The position numbers and the translations under genes were made by a program. The notes under the pieces were generated by a model that saw nothing but the letters and a program-made list of their open reading frames with translations, did not search any database and was not told the DNA's origin. This document shows positions 1 through 8,992 of a stretch of DNA of 64,000 nucleotides, one piece after another. The DNA is from Chromatiales bacterium (GTDB taxonomy: Bacteria > Pseudomonadota > Gammaproteobacteria > Chromatiales > Chromatiaceae), in the NCBI GenBank assembly GCA_028280505.1, contig JANQLO010000019.1:1-64000 (forward strand), written 5' to 3'. Numbering within the stretch: the first letter of the stretch is position 1; each line of letters starts with the position of its first letter.

Positions 1-747
1 GACTGTGGTCATCGATGCCGTATCGGCATCGGCACACCCGGCGCGCTATCGCCCACCAGCGGCCTGTTACGCAACGCCAACTCGGTATGTCTCAACGACC
101 GACCGTTCGACGCCGATCTGAGTGAGCGACTGGAGCGCCCGATACGAGTGGCCAACGACGCTGACTGTTTCACCCTGTCCGAAGCGATCGATGGTGCCGC
201 GAAAGGCGCGCACAGCGTCTTCGGCGTCATCATCGGTACGGGAACCGGTGGCGGTATCGTCATCGATGGTCGCTTACTCGCAGGCCCGAATGCCATCGCC
301 GGGGAATGGGGACATAACCCACTGCCTTGGCCAACCGCAGACGAGCAACCGGGTCCTGCCTGTTATTGCGGCAAACACGGTTGCATCGAAACCTTTCTCT
401 CCGGTCCCGGCATGCAACAGGATTACGGCGCCGACGAACACAGCATCACGGCGGCCGATATCGTCGAACGCGCCGCTGCCGGCGAACCGACCGCAAACGC
501 CTGCCTCGAACGTTACGAAGACCGATTGGCGCGCAGTCTGGCCAGCGTCATCAATCTCGTCGACCCGGAAGTCATCGTACTCGGCGGGGGGTTGTCCCGG
601 ATCGAACGGCTCTACCGTACCGTGCCCAAAATCTGGGGCCGCTATGTCTTTTCGGATCAGGTACAGACCCGACTGGTACCGCCGCGACATGGCGACAGCA
701 GCGGCGTACGGGGGGCAGCCTGGCTATGGCCGCCCGAATCGAGCTAG
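1..747 (+). CDS. mak: ROK-family fructokinase, 3' part
   Basis: The gene enters from the left edge, so only its C-terminal 248 codons are present. It is a ROK-fold sugar kinase that would phosphorylate fructose (or a related hexose) with ATP in the cytoplasm. Visible hallmarks are the GIGTPGALSP segment near the edge, RNANS, GTGTGGGIVIDG, GEWGHNPLPWP, and the ROK zinc-binding block CYCGKHGCIETF at about residues 117-128 of the fragment. The C-terminus GDSSGVRGAAWLWP matches what I remember of E. coli Mak almost word for word, which favours Mak over NagK or NanK. A convergent HDOD gene ends 19 bp beyond its stop. Confidence 0.88.
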   Translation, partial: DCGHRCRIGIGTPGALSPTSGLLRNANSVCLNDRPFDADLSERLERPIRVANDADCFTLSEAIDGAAKGAHSVFGVIIGTGTGGGIVIDGRLLAGPNAIAGEWGHNPLPWPTADEQPGPACYCGKHGCIETFLSGPGMQQDYGADEHSITAADIVERAAAGEPTANACLERYEDRLARSLASVINLVDPEVIVLGGGLSRIERLYRTVPKIWGRYVFSDQVQTRLVPPRHGDSSGVRGAAWLWPPESS

Positions 748-766
748 GGCCGGGGGGTAGGCCCCG

Positions 767-1591
767 TCAACCCATGGAACGGGCCAATACTTTGAGCGCG
801 TCGTATCGTTCCATAAAACTGCCCGAACGATAGTCGCAATAGGTCTCGTCGACGCCATCGATACGCAACAGATCGGAACGACCCGCCATCACGGCGAACA
901 ACCAGCGTCGGGTTGCGACCAACACCTCCACCAAAGGTGTCTGTTGTGACGGGTCGGCGGCCGGTCCCAGCGCGGCTATCGAATCGCCGACGATCGACGG
1001 CAGTTGCCAATGACGCGCGAGAAAGGCACCGGCCTGCCAATGGTCCATGCCGAGCAAATCGAGTTCGTGTTGCTCCATCGGCGTATCCAGCTTGGCCAAG
1101 GTGCGTTTCAGCACCTCGTCCATCTCGTGCGGCCACAGGTACACCATCAGCAATTCGCCGAGGTTATGCAACAGGCCCACCAAATAGGCCGTATCGGGAT
1201 CGGGCAGCGCGTCGAGCTTCGACGCGCGGGTCAGGCCGCTTGCCAAATCCGCCGTGCCCAAGGCCATGACCCAATAGCGCGTGAGATCGAAACGGGGGCA
1301 CGCCGTGGTCGAAAGACCGCCGGTCAGCGCCATACCGAAGGCCATATTGCGCACCATGTTGAGTCCCAGCACCCGAATGATGGCGTCCTTCGCCGTCATG
1401 ACCGGCTGTCTGGGAGCGTAGAAGGCAGAATTCGCGATACCGAGTAAACGTGCATTGAGTGGCGGATCACGCTCGATCACCAATGCCAAGGCGTCGATCT
1501 CCACATCCGGGTCCGCGGCCATAGCGAGTAGGGTCGCGGCAGTTGCCGGGAGCGGCGGAATCGACTCGACGGCGATCAATTGTTCATACAT
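767..1591 (-). CDS. HDOD domain protein
   Basis: A 274-residue soluble protein made almost entirely of an HDOD domain, the catalytically degenerate HD-related fold used as a signalling or scaffolding module. Characteristic segments are the N-terminal IPPLPATAATLL followed by LALVIERDPPLNARLLGIANSAFY, and the central YLVGLLHNLGELLMVYLWP region with LLGMDHWQAGAFLARHWQLP, which corresponds to the degenerate HD core. No receiver, GGDEF or EAL partner domain is fused. The ATG at 1589-1591 is the natural start. It is transcribed away from the nrtR-nadA genes and converges on mak. The regulated process cannot be read from context. Confidence 0.85.
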   Translation of the reverse strand: MYEQLIAVESIPPLPATAATLLAMAADPDVEIDALALVIERDPPLNARLLGIANSAFYAPRQPVMTAKDAIIRVLGLNMVRNMAFGMALTGGLSTTACPRFDLTRYWVMALGTADLASGLTRASKLDALPDPDTAYLVGLLHNLGELLMVYLWPHEMDEVLKRTLAKLDTPMEQHELDLLGMDHWQAGAFLARHWQLPSIVGDSIAALGPAADPSQQTPLVEVLVATRRWLFAVMAGRSDLLRIDGVDETYCDYRSGSFMERYDALKVLARSMG

Positions 1592-1751
1592 GACTCAGGT
1601 GCACCCACAGCCGACACTCATTACGCCAAATACCCTGCCGCGCCTGAAACGGCTAAAAATGGAAAAACTTGAGGTCTTTCTAACAGTTTCGTATTTAGTC
1701 GCGACGAAAACCGCGACCGGCGCCGCAAAATGACACCAACATAACGATCTA

Positions 1752-1780
1752 TTGACAAGGTGTACGGACGACACTATGTT
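1752..1780 (+). promoter_or_regulatory. Sigma-70-like promoter of nrtR-nadA
   Basis: TTGACA at 1752-1757 is followed after 17 bp by TATGTT at 1775-1780, an excellent housekeeping promoter placed 32 bp before the nrtR start. The hexamer GGTGTA occurs within the spacer (1759-1764) and again at 1788-1793, and a perfect GTCGCGAC palindrome lies at 1698-1705. Either could be an operator for autoregulation by NrtR, but I cannot match them to a known NrtR consensus. Confidence 0.6.
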
Positions 1781-1812
1781 ATTCACGGTGTATTTAAAAC
1801 ACTTACTCCACC

Positions 1813-2499
1813 ATGCGTGCGCCGAAAGAGACCTTCAGCTACCCCTATCCACACCCCGCGGTAACCACGGATGTGGTGGTGTTCACCATTCGGGACGAAC
1901 GCCTGAGCATTCTCTTGGTGAAGCGCGCGAATCCCCCACACCAGGGTGAATGGGCGCTTCCCGGCGGTTTTCTCGCCATAGACGAAGACCTCGACGCATG
2001 CGCAGCGCGCGAGCTACGCGAAGAAACCGGTATCAGCGGTGTCTACCTGGAACAGTTATACACCTTTGGTGCCACCCATCGCGACCCACGCGAACGGGTG
2101 ATCAGCGTCACCTACTATGCGCTGGTACCCCAAGACGCGCTGGCGACACCGCGTGCCGCGAGCGATGCCGCCGATGTCGGTTGGCATCCGTTCGAGAAAC
2201 TGCCGGACCTGGCCTTCGATCATGCCGACATCATCGCCATGGCGCATCAACGCCTGGTCGCCAAACTCGACTACTCGACCATCGCCTTTCAGTTCATGCC
2301 GGAGGTCTTCACGCTCAGTGAGCTGCAATGCGTCTATGAAGTGTTACTCAACCAATCGCTGGACAAGCGCAATTTCCGCAAACGCATCCTGTCGCTCGAA
2401 TTGATCGAGGAGACGGGCAAGCTACGCCGCAGCGGCAAACACCGTCCGGCACGTGAATACCGGGTCAAACACCCTAAACGGGTAGAGATCATTAAATGA
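1813..2499 (+). CDS. nrtR: NrtR-type NUDIX transcriptional regulator of NAD synthesis
   Basis: A 228-residue protein with an N-terminal NUDIX domain (about residues 15-150) and a C-terminal winged-helix part (about 155-228), the architecture of NrtR, an ADP-ribose-sensing regulator of NAD metabolism. The NUDIX box is intact: G, five residues, E, then RELREETGI. The domain may therefore still hydrolyse its ligand, unlike NrtR members with degenerate boxes. The C-terminal block with [32 protein letters not shown] and HRPAREYRV is typical of the NrtR DNA-binding domain. The stop overlaps the nadA start by 4 bp (ATGA), so the two are translationally coupled and NadA is the likely regulated enzyme. 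Confidence 0.88.
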   Translation: MRAPKETFSYPYPHPAVTTDVVVFTIRDERLSILLVKRANPPHQGEWALPGGFLAIDEDLDACAARELREETGISGVYLEQLYTFGATHRDPRERVISVTYYALVPQDALATPRAASDAADVGWHPFEKLPDLAFDHADIIAMAHQRLVAKLDYSTIAFQFMPEVFTLSELQCVYEVLLNQSLDKRNFRKRILSLELIEETGKLRRSGKHRPAREYRVKHPKRVEIIK

Positions 2500-3569
2500 A
2501 AACTCAGCCGATCAAACATCAGACCGCTCCGCCACGTATCGAGGTCCCGTCGCATCCCGTCTGGCCGAGCCTCGGCGACGTCGAAAAAGAGGCTTTAAAG
2601 CAACGCATCATCGCCTTGCTGAAGGCACAAAATGCCGTATTGGTCGCACATTACTATGTCGACGGCGATCTGCAGGCCCTGGCCGAAGAAACCGGCGGCT
2701 GCGTCGCGGACTCGCTCGAAATGGCACGCTACGGCACCACCAGCGATGCCGACACCATTGTCGTCTGCGGTGTCCGCTTCATGGGCGAAACGGCAAAGAT
2801 ACTCAACCCGGAAAAACGCGTCCTGATGCCGGATCTCGCCGCAACGTGCTCGCTCGACGAAGGCTGCCCGATCGATCAGTTCAACACCTTCTGTGACGAG
2901 CACCCCGACCGCACCGTCGTCGTGTACGCCAACACCAGTGCCGAGGTGAAGGCACGTGCCGACTGGATGGTGACCTCGGGCATCGCGCTGCCGATCGTGC
3001 GCCATCTGCACGAGCGTGGCGAAAAGATCCTTTGGGCACCGGACAAACACCTGGGCCATTACGTGCAGCAGCAGACCGGGGCCGACATGCTGATGTGGGA
3101 CAGTAGCTGCGTGGTACATGAGGAGTTCAAGGGCTTCGCGCTGGAACGTCTGAAGCGACTGCACCCCGATGCCGCGGTACTGGTGCATCCGGAATCGCCC
3201 GAGGATGTACTCCGGCATGCCGACATCATCGGTTCGACCACACGCCTGATCAAGGCGGTTACGGAAATGCCCAACGATGCCTTCATTGTCGCGACGGACG
3301 ACGGCATCTTCTGGAAAATGCATCAACTCGCGCCGGGCAAAAAACTCATTTCCGCGCCGACCGCGGGCGTTGGCGCAACCTGCGAGTCCTGTGCGCATTG
3401 CCCATGGATGGCAAAGAATTCATTGATCAACCTCGAACAAGTTCTGCTCGGCGGCTATAACACCATCACGGTGGAACCGGCGATACGCGCCAAGGCCGTG
3501 AAGTCGATTCAACGCATGCTCGACTTTGCGACCGAACACAACATCAGTGGTGCGCTGCCCAGCCGATAA
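2496..3569 (+). CDS. nadA: Quinolinate synthase
   Basis: NadA, 357 residues, condenses iminoaspartate with dihydroxyacetone phosphate to give quinolinate for de novo NAD synthesis, using an oxygen-sensitive [4Fe-4S] cluster. The three repeated NadA domains are recognisable: [18 protein letters not shown] near residue 50, [16 protein letters not shown] in the middle, and [19 protein letters not shown] near residue 290, which carry the cluster-ligand cysteines. [17 protein letters not shown] is also typical. The start overlaps the nrtR stop. The length and the cysteines are normal for the longer proteobacterial NadA type, so the enzyme should be active. Confidence 0.95.
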   Translation: MKTQPIKHQTAPPRIEVPSHPVWPSLGDVEKEALKQRIIALLKAQNAVLVAHYYVDGDLQALAEETGGCVADSLEMARYGTTSDADTIVVCGVRFMGETAKILNPEKRVLMPDLAATCSLDEGCPIDQFNTFCDEHPDRTVVVYANTSAEVKARADWMVTSGIALPIVRHLHERGEKILWAPDKHLGHYVQQQTGADMLMWDSSCVVHEEFKGFALERLKRLHPDAAVLVHPESPEDVLRHADIIGSTTRLIKAVTEMPNDAFIVATDDGIFWKMHQLAPGKKLISAPTAGVGATCESCAHCPWMAKNSLINLEQVLLGGYNTITVEPAIRAKAVKSIQRMLDFATEHNISGALPSR

Positions 3570-3609
3570 GCGAAAACAAACGCCACACAACAACAAAAAC
3601 GGAGGAGCC

Positions 3610-5127
3610 ATGTTCGCAACCGCAAAGATCGGGCGCTCGTTAAGCAAAGCGGCTTACAAGGCCGAGGTCGAAAACCTACGTACCGAGTTGCTCGAAGTAC
3701 AGATCGCGCTGCGTGAGCGTGATATCCCGGTGTATCTGATCATCGCCGGGATGGAAGGGGCCGGCAAAGGCGGGGTGGTCAACACGCTCGACGAATGGCT
3801 CGATGCGCGCGGTGTGCATGTGCATGCCTTCTGGGACGAGTCCGACGAGGAAAAATACCGGCCACGCCCATGGCGCTTCTGGCGCGCAATGCCCCGGCGC
3901 GGCGAAATCAGCGTGTTTTTCGGCGGCTGGTATTTGTGGCCCGTCGAGCAGCGTTTCGCCGGTCATTGGGACGACGTCGATATTGACCAATGCATGCGCG
4001 GAATACGCGAACTCGAGCGCATGCTGATCAATGATGACGCCCTGATCGTCAAATGCTGGTATCACTTTTCCGAAGAGGACCAACGACGCAAGCTCAAGGC
4101 CTTGGCACGCAGCGACCGCAGTCGTTGGAAAATGCTGCCCAAGAAATCCAAGTTCAGCGAACAGTATCAACGTTTCGAGCAAGTCGCCGACCGGGTGATC
4201 CGCGCCACCGACATCGGCCGCGCACCCTGGCATATCATCGAGGCGACCGATCGTCGTTATCGCGACATGATGACCGGAAAAATCCTGTTGCAGGCGATCA
4301 AGGAAGCGTTGGCCGATACCTCGCAGGACGAACGACCGGCGAACGACGCACCGACCATCGCCAATGGCGAGTTGCTGCCGGACGCCCCCGAAGCGCAGGT
4401 GACGTTGATCGATCGTATCGATCTCGACCAAACGATCGAACGCGACGACTACCGTAAACGCCTCGACAGCCTGCAGGCGGAGCTGAACGAACTCTCCTGG
4501 CAAGCCTATAACGAAAACACCTCGACCGTGCTGGTGTTCGAGGGCGTCGACGCCGCCGGCAAAGGCGGCGCCATTCGTCGAGTCACGCAGGCTGTCGATT
4601 CACGTCTGCGCGAGGTCATCCCGATAGCAGCACCGACCGACGAAGAACGTGCACACCACTACCTCTGGCGTTTCTGGCGACATGTTCCGCGTGCCGGCCG
4701 CATGGTGATCTTCGATCGCTCCTGGTACGGCCGTGTGCTGGTCGAACGTGTCGAAGGTTTCACCAGCCATGACAACTGGGCGCGCGCCTATCTCGAAATC
4801 AACGACTTCGAGGAACAACTCACCGGGGCAGGTATCGTCGTACAAAAGTTCTGGCTTCAGATCAGTAAAGAAGAACAGCTCGCACGTTTCAAGGCACGCG
4901 AAGATACGCCCTACAAGCGTTACAAAATCACCGACGAGGATTGGCGCAATCGCGAGAAATGGGACGACTATCGCGACGCGGTCAACGAAATGCTGACCCG
5001 CACCAGTGCCCAGCACGCCCCCTGGAACCTGATCGCCGGTAACGACAAGCGCTTTGCCCGCATCCAGGTACTGGAGATCGTTACCAAGGCCTTGCGCGAT
5101 ACGCTGAAGGCAAAATCAAAATCCTGA
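3610..5127 (+). CDS. pap: Polyphosphate:AMP phosphotransferase (class II PPK2)
   Basis: A 505-residue protein with two tandem PPK2 domains. Such fused enzymes transfer phosphate from polyphosphate to AMP, giving ADP. Each half has its own Walker A-like loop: GMEGAGKGGVV near residue 45 and GVDAAGKGGAI near residue 315, followed by the RPRPWRFWR and HHYLWRFWRHVPRAG segments. In the first half the D-R-SWYGR motif of the second half (IFDRSWYGRVL) is replaced by VFFGGWYLWPV, so the N-terminal domain is probably structural, as described for Pap-type enzymes. I chose the ATG at 3610 because GGAGG lies just ahead of it. An in-frame upstream ATG at 3526 would lie inside nadA. Confidence 0.92.
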   Translation: MFATAKIGRSLSKAAYKAEVENLRTELLEVQIALRERDIPVYLIIAGMEGAGKGGVVNTLDEWLDARGVHVHAFWDESDEEKYRPRPWRFWRAMPRRGEISVFFGGWYLWPVEQRFAGHWDDVDIDQCMRGIRELERMLINDDALIVKCWYHFSEEDQRRKLKALARSDRSRWKMLPKKSKFSEQYQRFEQVADRVIRATDIGRAPWHIIEATDRRYRDMMTGKILLQAIKEALADTSQDERPANDAPTIANGELLPDAPEAQVTLIDRIDLDQTIERDDYRKRLDSLQAELNELSWQAYNENTSTVLVFEGVDAAGKGGAIRRVTQAVDSRLREVIPIAAPTDEERAHHYLWRFWRHVPRAGRMVIFDRSWYGRVLVERVEGFTSHDNWARAYLEINDFEEQLTGAGIVVQKFWLQISKEEQLARFKAREDTPYKRYKITDEDWRNREKWDDYRDAVNEMLTRTSAQHAPWNLIAGNDKRFARIQVLEIVTKALRDTLKAKSKS

Positions 5128-5134
5128 CTCCCTT

Positions 5135-5515
5135 ATGGTGGACTACCTAACTTTGAAGCTCGTCCACCAGACAACGGTATTGTTGTCGATCGCCGGCTTC
5201 GCCTTGCGCGGCGGTCTCATGCTCGCGGACTCGTCGCTACTCTATCGACGCTGGATGCGAAGCTGGCCCCACCTCATCGACACCCTGTTGTTGGTCAGCG
5301 GCATCTGGATGGCGGTCGTCATAAAACTGAACCCGCTCGAGCACCCCTGGCTCGCAAGCAAGCTGATCGCCCTGCTCGTCTACATCGGCCTCGGTTTCGT
5401 CGCATTGCGTCTCGGCAGAACCCGGCGCATCCGCGTCGCCGCGCTGCTCGCGGCGGTGCTCTGCTTTGTTTACATCGCCCTGGTCGGGCTCAATAAAACA
5501 CCCCTGCCCTTCTGA
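5135..5515 (+). CDS. SirB-like integral membrane protein
   Basis: A 126-residue hydrophobic protein with four predicted transmembrane segments, recognised as a SirB2/YchQ-type protein by the LKLVHQTTVLLSIAGFALRG start, the WPHLIDTLLLVSGIWMA block and the LASKLIALLVYIGLGFVALRLGR block. The family has no secure molecular function. It begins 7 bp after the pap stop and probably shares its transcript. It converges with the cytochrome gene to its right. Confidence 0.8.
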   Translation: MVDYLTLKLVHQTTVLLSIAGFALRGGLMLADSSLLYRRWMRSWPHLIDTLLLVSGIWMAVVIKLNPLEHPWLASKLIALLVYIGLGFVALRLGRTRRIRVAALLAAVLCFVYIALVGLNKTPLPF

Positions 5516-5526
5516 GCCGATATCGC

Positions 5527-6177
5527 TCAAGGCTTGCGAATGTCATTCAAATTGATCGACACCTGTGGAACATCGGGCTTAACCAGGCTGTCACGATCGA
5601 CGCTGAAATAACGATTGCCGTTGAGCATCGCCGAGACATCCGCGGATTCACCGCGCACGTCCTGTAACACTACCGCAAAGACATGTAGCACAGTGATGAC
5701 GATGACGGCGTTGGACAACCATCCGTGAAGCGTCGGCAGATAAACACCCAGCATGATTGGCCTATCGGGCATCAACCAACCGGTCAGCGCAATCAGCACC
5801 AGGAAAAACAACAGCAAGAGATAAATCAGTTTCCATAAGGGATTGTGCGCAAACCAGTTCGGCATCGGCGCCCGCCCGAATGACAAATAAAACATCAGGC
5901 TGGCACGTATCGCGCCCGTCTCGGACGCGTTCGGCACCATATGTTCGAAACGCTCGGCATTAGTCCCGAAAAAACCGAGATAACAGCGCAGCACCAAGGC
6001 CGCCGCCAAGACACCGCCGCCGAGATAATGGTAATCGGATGCCGCCTGTGCCAGCAGGGGCGAATGCGCAATCAGCCAACCGGTCCCGATCAGCCAAAGC
6101 GTCGCACCGGCGATCAACCAATGCGCCAAACGTAAACGGCCACGCCATACCAATACGCGACGAATCTGTGCTGCCAT
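5527..6177 (-). CDS. Cytochrome b561-type membrane protein
   Basis: A 216-residue b-type cytochrome of the CybB/HyaC-like fold, with four transmembrane helices and paired histidines that would ligate heme b: RLRLAHWLIAG in helix 1, SDYHYLGGGVLAA in helix 2 and LPTLHGWLSNAVIVITVLHVFAVVLQD in the C-terminal half. Such proteins move electrons across the inner membrane between quinones and small redox partners. I start it at the ATG at 6175-6177, which has GGAG about 8 nt upstream; a longer reading from a TTG at 6210 is less likely. No partner redox gene is adjacent. Confidence 0.8.
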   Translation of the reverse strand: MAAQIRRVLVWRGRLRLAHWLIAGATLWLIGTGWLIAHSPLLAQAASDYHYLGGGVLAAALVLRCYLGFFGTNAERFEHMVPNASETGAIRASLMFYLSFGRAPMPNWFAHNPLWKLIYLLLLFFLVLIALTGWLMPDRPIMLGVYLPTLHGWLSNAVIVITVLHVFAVVLQDVRGESADVSAMLNGNRYFSVDRDSLVKPDVPQVSINLNDIRKP

Positions 6178-6522
6178 ACCAACTACTCCAGCAATACCCT
6201 CGATAATCAAGCGGCCAGCATAACCTCACCGGGGTAGAAGCGGGCTATGATAATTCGCTAGGGCTTGTTCACGACATTTTCAGTGAGCCCGCAAATCACT
6301 GATTTTCAATGTAGAAACTCACAGAGCCGTTTTGAAGATCAGTACTTCGATGATCAAAGCATGCTGAGACCGTTTATTGCGCAGACGCTTAACCCCGGGA
6401 GCAGAATCCCGCCGTCCCAAAAGAGTTGTTTATACAAGTTACTCGCTACCCTAAAGCACAAGACACGAAACTAATCGCCATCCATGAGCTCAAAGGGTGT
6501 AATCCAAACCCCGGCACACTTC
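6178..6522. other. Intergenic region between divergent cytochrome and DUF3179 genes
   Basis: About 345 bp with no gene that I can support. It must hold the promoters of the two divergent genes. A short hairpin CGGGA-gcagaa-TCCCG lies at 6399-6414. No clear operator or transcription-factor site was recognised. Confidence 0.4.
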
Positions 6523-7881
6523 ATGAAAAAACATTGCTCGGCGCTTCTGTTTTCTCTGCTTTTGTCCGTCAACACCGTTTTGCATGCGGCAGAAGCGCAG
6601 CCCGGGAAAGACATTGCGAAACAGTTTATCGATTTACTGTTATTGCCTCAGGCAACCTGGGCCGGCCGACTCGATCATATATCCGACAACTGGGAACCGG
6701 GGTTCACGCCGATGGCCATTGAGGTGATGTCGCTGTCGCGCGGCAAGCTCGCGGTTCAGCTTCGAGCGTTGTTGCAAAAAAAGACGGGGCAAACATTCGG
6801 CACCGATACGAATCAATGGTTTGTTTGGTGGTGGAAACAGAATGCTGAAACCACGAGCGCTTACCCGGCGTTCAAAGCGCGGTTGTACGGATTGATCGAT
6901 GAAAAATTCGCCGGATACTTCTCGAACGACCTCGACGCCACCATCCGCCTCGATGAAGTGCGCTGGGGCGGTGTTCGCCAGGACGGCATTCCGCCATTAC
7001 GCCGGCCCGCGATGATAGCGGCCGATGAAGCCGAGTACCTCGACGACGACAATGTCGTCTTCGGGATCGCGATCAACGGCGACGCACGTGCCTATCCGAA
7101 GCGGATTCTCGCCTGGCATGAAATGTTTATCGACGAGATCGGCGGCACCGAATTCGCCGGCGTTTATTGCACGCTGTGCGGCGCAGTGATCCTCTACGAA
7201 ACCCATCATGATGGCGTCAGACATCGGCTTGGAACCAGCGGTTTCCTCTATCGCTCCAACAAGCTCATGTACGATCGGGACACGCAGTCGCTATGGAATA
7301 CCACCTGGGGCGAACCGGTGATAGGTCCGTTGGTGGGAAACAATATTCGCCTCGAGCGAAGTTACCTGGTTACCACGACTTGGGGAGAATGGAAGCGTAG
7401 ACACCCGGACACAAAAGTTCTGTCATTGGACACCGGCTACCATCGCGACTACGGCGAGGGCGTCGCCTACAATCGGTATTTCTCCACCGACGAACTGATG
7501 TTCAGCATTGCCACGTCCGATGACCGATTGAAAAACAAGGACGAGGTGCTGGCACTCACCTTTCCCCAAAGCAGCGACCAAACCATGGCTATTGCGGCAA
7601 CTTTTCTTGCCGACAATCCGGTTTACGAAAATTCACTCGGCCAACAGTCTTTCGTGGTTTTAACGGACAGCAGCGGCGCAAACCGGGTATACGAAAAGGG
7701 CAATGCGACCATCGTCGCCTACGACGGTGACCGAACGGCTACCGATAGCGAAGGCGGTGTGTGGCAGCTGGACGAGGATACCTTGCGAAATGGTGAAAAC
7801 ACGCTCGCTCGTTTACCTGCGCACCGTGCATTTTGGTTTGGATGGCACGCGGCATTTCCCGATACTTTATTGATTAAATGA
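6523..7881 (+). CDS. Exported DUF3179-domain protein
   Basis: A 452-residue protein with a classical signal peptide (MKKHCSALLFSLLLSVNTVLHA) and a DUF3179 domain. The family signature is clear: GIAINGDARAYPKRILAWHEM, then FAGVYCTLCGAVILYET with a CTLCG cysteine pair, then a heart of the form GFLYRSNKLMYDRDTQSLWNTT. Function of the family is unknown. The conserved CxxC in an exported protein suggests a redox or metal site. The start at 6523 is preferred over one at 6484 because it begins the signal peptide directly. The gene is isolated and converges with the acyltransferase gene. Confidence 0.82.
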   Translation: MKKHCSALLFSLLLSVNTVLHAAEAQPGKDIAKQFIDLLLLPQATWAGRLDHISDNWEPGFTPMAIEVMSLSRGKLAVQLRALLQKKTGQTFGTDTNQWFVWWWKQNAETTSAYPAFKARLYGLIDEKFAGYFSNDLDATIRLDEVRWGGVRQDGIPPLRRPAMIAADEAEYLDDDNVVFGIAINGDARAYPKRILAWHEMFIDEIGGTEFAGVYCTLCGAVILYETHHDGVRHRLGTSGFLYRSNKLMYDRDTQSLWNTTWGEPVIGPLVGNNIRLERSYLVTTTWGEWKRRHPDTKVLSLDTGYHRDYGEGVAYNRYFSTDELMFSIATSDDRLKNKDEVLALTFPQSSDQTMAIAATFLADNPVYENSLGQQSFVVLTDSSGANRVYEKGNATIVAYDGDRTATDSEGGVWQLDEDTLRNGENTLARLPAHRAFWFGWHAAFPDTLLIK

Positions 7882-7948
7882 TGTAGTTACAAAACCTCGC
7901 TTACGAAACACAAACACGCCATCTCCGCTTGTCCAACAACCGCCTAAG

Positions 7949-8569
7949 TCAGTTCAAACCAACGACCGACGCTGGCGGCACAATTTTCGTCTTCTTGCAC
8001 CAGCTCAAATGCTCCGGCAAAGGCGCCAAAAGATTGAACAGAAATGGACTACGTCGGCCATTGAGCAAACAAGAAGGGCCGATACGCGTCAATAAAATTT
8101 TGAACCGTGCAAGTAATCTGCTGACGCTTTCGGTGGTTAAGAGAACCAACTCACCCAGGTCGTGACGCAGGCTCCATGCACGCGCGGCACTGAGTAACGA
8201 CAACATAACGCTGCTCTCATGGTGTCCAGCTTCACGGGCACGAGACTTGACGACGCACAATCGCGAGACTTCGCCAAGCCAACCTGGATTTTGCGGTATG
8301 TCATCGATACGCACATGGTGAGATACCGGCAAATCCTCGATTTTGCCTGCCACTATCCGGCACGCGCCGAGCCATTCACCCGTTCGCTTCGAACGGGCGA
8401 TAAAATGCGCCGCGACCTTATCGTAGTGGTCACTCTCCATGCCTTGCTCAAACCTGTCGTACGGCTCGAATCCCCGTTCCAAGCAATACACCTCGAATCG
8501 AATCCGGTAGTGAATTTCGAGCGTTTCCGGTGTATTCGCTTCAATCACCTCGATGTCGTCGGCATTCAT
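7949..8569 (-). CDS. PEP-CTERM/exosortase-associated acyltransferase
   Basis: A 206-residue N-acyl-amino-acid synthase-like (GNAT-fold) protein of the type that accompanies exosortase/PEP-CTERM systems. Recognisable blocks are YRIRFEVYCLERGFEP, ESDHYDKVAAHFIAR, WLGACRIV, and the LGEVSRLCVVKSR segment with the conserved E-S-R-L core. The ATG at 8567-8569 starts directly at the family N-terminus; the upstream open frame to 8755 has no homology I recognise. No exosortase gene is seen nearby. The PEP-CTERM-like protein at 33659-34153 is a possible member of the same surface system. Confidence 0.8.
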   Translation of the reverse strand: MNADDIEVIEANTPETLEIHYRIRFEVYCLERGFEPYDRFEQGMESDHYDKVAAHFIARSKRTGEWLGACRIVAGKIEDLPVSHHVRIDDIPQNPGWLGEVSRLCVVKSRAREAGHHESSVMLSLLSAARAWSLRHDLGELVLLTTESVSRLLARFKILLTRIGPSCLLNGRRSPFLFNLLAPLPEHLSWCKKTKIVPPASVVGLN

Positions 8570-8992
8570 GTCGCTATCCCCTGGGTCACTGCACAACAAC
8601 GTCTTTGTTGAGTCTGATTGTGACAAGGAACGAAACGAGTAGCCGTGATGGAGAACCCGCTTCTGCCAACGCATCAAGCGATTTTGAGAAATACGCCACA
8701 AGTCTGCGGCAACAGGGCAGCAACGACATGGCCCTGCCGTGACTGTCCTATACATCTAAAACCGTATAGCCAGGACGCGATAACGGGAGACACCAAAGCT
8801 CGGCGCATAAGACGATTGGATAACGGGTGATGCGTTTATGAAAACGTTCGATGTCCATGAGTCATTTAACAAAGACGACTCACACGCAATCCGCTCAAGG
8901 CTGATTTAATTAGTCGGTTACTACCGATAGATTGATGTGCTCAGCGCGATTCGCAAGTCTAGATGACGCCTTGACAGCGAACCGCACATACC
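8570..8992. other. Intergenic region between nasA and the acyltransferase gene
   Basis: About 420 bp without a supportable gene. It holds the promoter of the minus-strand acyltransferase gene on its left and lies downstream of nasA. A spaced inverted repeat GAGTC...GACTC lies at about 8859-8886 and might act as a weak nas operon terminator, but there is no U-tract. Confidence 0.35.
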
